Assembly: GCA_005885165.1 (NCBI GenBank)
Contig: VAXR01000101.1
Coordinates: 1 to 6,181 of the forward strand
Direction of reading: 5' to 3'
From: Actinomycetota bacterium
GTDB lineage: Bacteria > Actinomycetota > Thermoleophilia > Solirubrobacterales > Thermoleophilaceae
DNA: 6,181 nt
Below, one piece after another: positions 5,305 to 6,181 of this stretch. Position 1 is the stretch's first letter. The number at the start of each line of letters is the position of its first letter. The position numbers and the translations under genes are program-made. The notes under the pieces are model-generated. The model was not told where the DNA came from. It did no database searches and was given only the letters and a program-made list of their open reading frames with translations.

Positions 5305-6181
5305 CGTGCAGCGAGCGGCTCGGACCGCTCCCACTCCGCGAGCGCGTGCTCGACGGCGCGGTCGAAGGGTCGGGGGCGGATTCCGAACAGCCGGGCCGCC
5401 TCCCGGTTGCGTGGGAGCAGGTCGGTGGCGAGGCTCTCCATCAGCGGTCGGACGAGCTGGGGCTGCACTCCGGTGACGGCGCTCACGACCGCGGCGGCAG
5501 CGGGCGTCTGGGTCGCGGCGAGCCTGACCGGGCTCCGAGCGACGCCCATCAGCTCGGCGATCCGGCAGATCATCTCGCCGTACGACAGCACTTCCGCGCC
5601 AACGATGTCGAACGACCGCCCCGCGGCGGCCGCGACGTTGGGGGCGCGCGCGAGGTATTCGATGGCGTCGCGCTCGTCGATCGGAGCCGTGCGGTTGTCG
5701 CGCCAGGTCGGGAACGGCAGCAGGCGCAGGCGCTCCACCAGCCGCACCAGGATCCTGAACGAATCCGAGCGCGCGCCGATCACGATCGAGGCACGGAAGG
5801 CCACGGAGTCGGGGAGCCCCTCGAGCAGGATCCGCTCGACCTCGAGCCGGGACGCCATGTGGCGCGACACCTCCGTACCCGGCGGCGGGGCGATGCCGCC
5901 GAGGTAGATCGCCCGCCGCACCCCCGCGGCCGCGGCGGCCTCCACGAAGTTCAAGGCGCCGCGCCGGTCGCGGTCGGCGAACCCGCGGCCGTCCTCGTAG
6001 TCGGCGCGTTCCATCGAATGCACCAGGTAGTACGCGTCGGTGCAGGCCTCGAGCGCGGCCGCGAGCCCCTCGCCGGTCACCACGTCGACGCGCACCGGCT
6101 CGACCCCGGGGCGATCCTCGACCCGTGAGGGGTGGCGGGCGGCGGCCCGAACCGGCCGGCCGTCGCGCGCGAGACGGGCGA
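5301..6181 (-). CDS. Atypical SDR / NmrA-like NAD(P)-binding oxidoreductase (5' end outside window)
   Basis: The frame is open to the right edge with 292 visible residues; only the first strand and the Gly-rich nucleotide loop should be missing. The visible start (ARLARDGRPVRAAARHPSRV) is the helix after the Gly-rich loop and the second strand with basic residues, which would suit NADP. Next come DAYYLVHSM (about 49-56), RAIYLGGI (about 89-96), and a segment SRHMASRLEVERIL followed by VAFRASIVIGARSDSF. These match the extended atypical SDRs marked by 'YYLVHSM ... YLGG ... SRxEV ... R(A)xxxIG'. The catalytic YxxxK of classical SDRs is not seen (SRHMASR in its place), so the reaction is uncertain; a reductase, epimerase-like or sensor role is possible. 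Some relatives, as I recall them, carry a C-terminal extension after this domain; here a separate SRPBCC gene follows, sharing a GTGA overlap. The in-frame GTG at 6095 is internal to the fold and is not the start. Confidence 0.9.
   Translation of the reverse strand, partial: ARLARDGRPVRAAARHPSRVEDRPGVEPVRVDVVTGEGLAAALEACTDAYYLVHSMERADYEDGRGFADRDRRGALNFVEAAAAAGVRRAIYLGGIAPPPGTEVSRHMASRLEVERILLEGLPDSVAFRASIVIGARSDSFRILVRLVERLRLLPFPTWRDNRTAPIDERDAIEYLARAPNVAAAAGRSFDIVGAEVLSYGEMICRIAELMGVARSPVRLAATQTPAAAAVVSAVTGVQPQLVRPLMESLATDLLPRNREAARLFGIRPRPFDRAVEHALAEWERSEPLAAR

Noticed and set aside
5305..5334. GTG at 5334 as start of the second SRPBCC gene
   Set aside because: It adds residues before the domain and lengthens the overlap with the SDR gene; the GTGA overlap at 5301-5304 is the typical coupled arrangement.
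4855..5907. Plus-strand open frame across the SRPBCC and SDR genes
   Set aside because: It lies opposite two genes with clear family motifs and shows no recognisable domain itself.

Overview
This is a high-GC window (strong G/C third-position bias, GTG starts, short intergenic gaps). It looks like a chromosomal segment of a high-GC actinobacterium, possibly Thermoleophilia-like. That placement is an inference from composition and protein style; no rRNA or other marker gene is present. The genes are mostly housekeeping or widespread families. I see no CRISPR array, tRNA, insertion sequence, phage gene or recognisable defence system.

Layout. Positions 1-216 hold the C-terminal end of a TetR-like regulator (+). 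A gene-free stretch (217-411) follows, with a long imperfect palindrome and a probable terminator for the next gene. Positions 412-1581 (-) encode a membrane site-2 protease with two CBS domains. It is divergent from an isocitrate dehydrogenase gene (1735-2832, +). That gene converges, with a 10 bp gap, on a small gene (2843-3256, -) for a very basic protein: a coiled-coil-like N-terminus, two tandem AT-hook-like repeats and a C-terminal winged-helix-like domain. This gene is divergent, 36 bp apart, from malate dehydrogenase (3293-4222, +). Next come two SRPBCC-fold proteins on the minus strand (4246-4713 and 4849-5304). The second overlaps the end of an atypical SDR/NmrA-like oxidoreductase gene that runs off the right edge (5301-6181, -).

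How the parts fit. The core is a pair of TCA-cycle dehydrogenases (icd and mdh) flanking a small putative nucleoid-associated or regulatory DNA-binding protein whose promoter probably lies inside the start of mdh. The right end is an SDR-SRPBCC pair joined by a GTGA stop/start overlap, so probably translationally coupled.

The items most worth a second look are the AT-hook/winged-helix protein between the two TCA genes, the NADP-type cofactor loop in a short isocitrate dehydrogenase, and the 22-bp-arm palindrome at 248-298. None of these amounts to a clearly new system on sequence alone.
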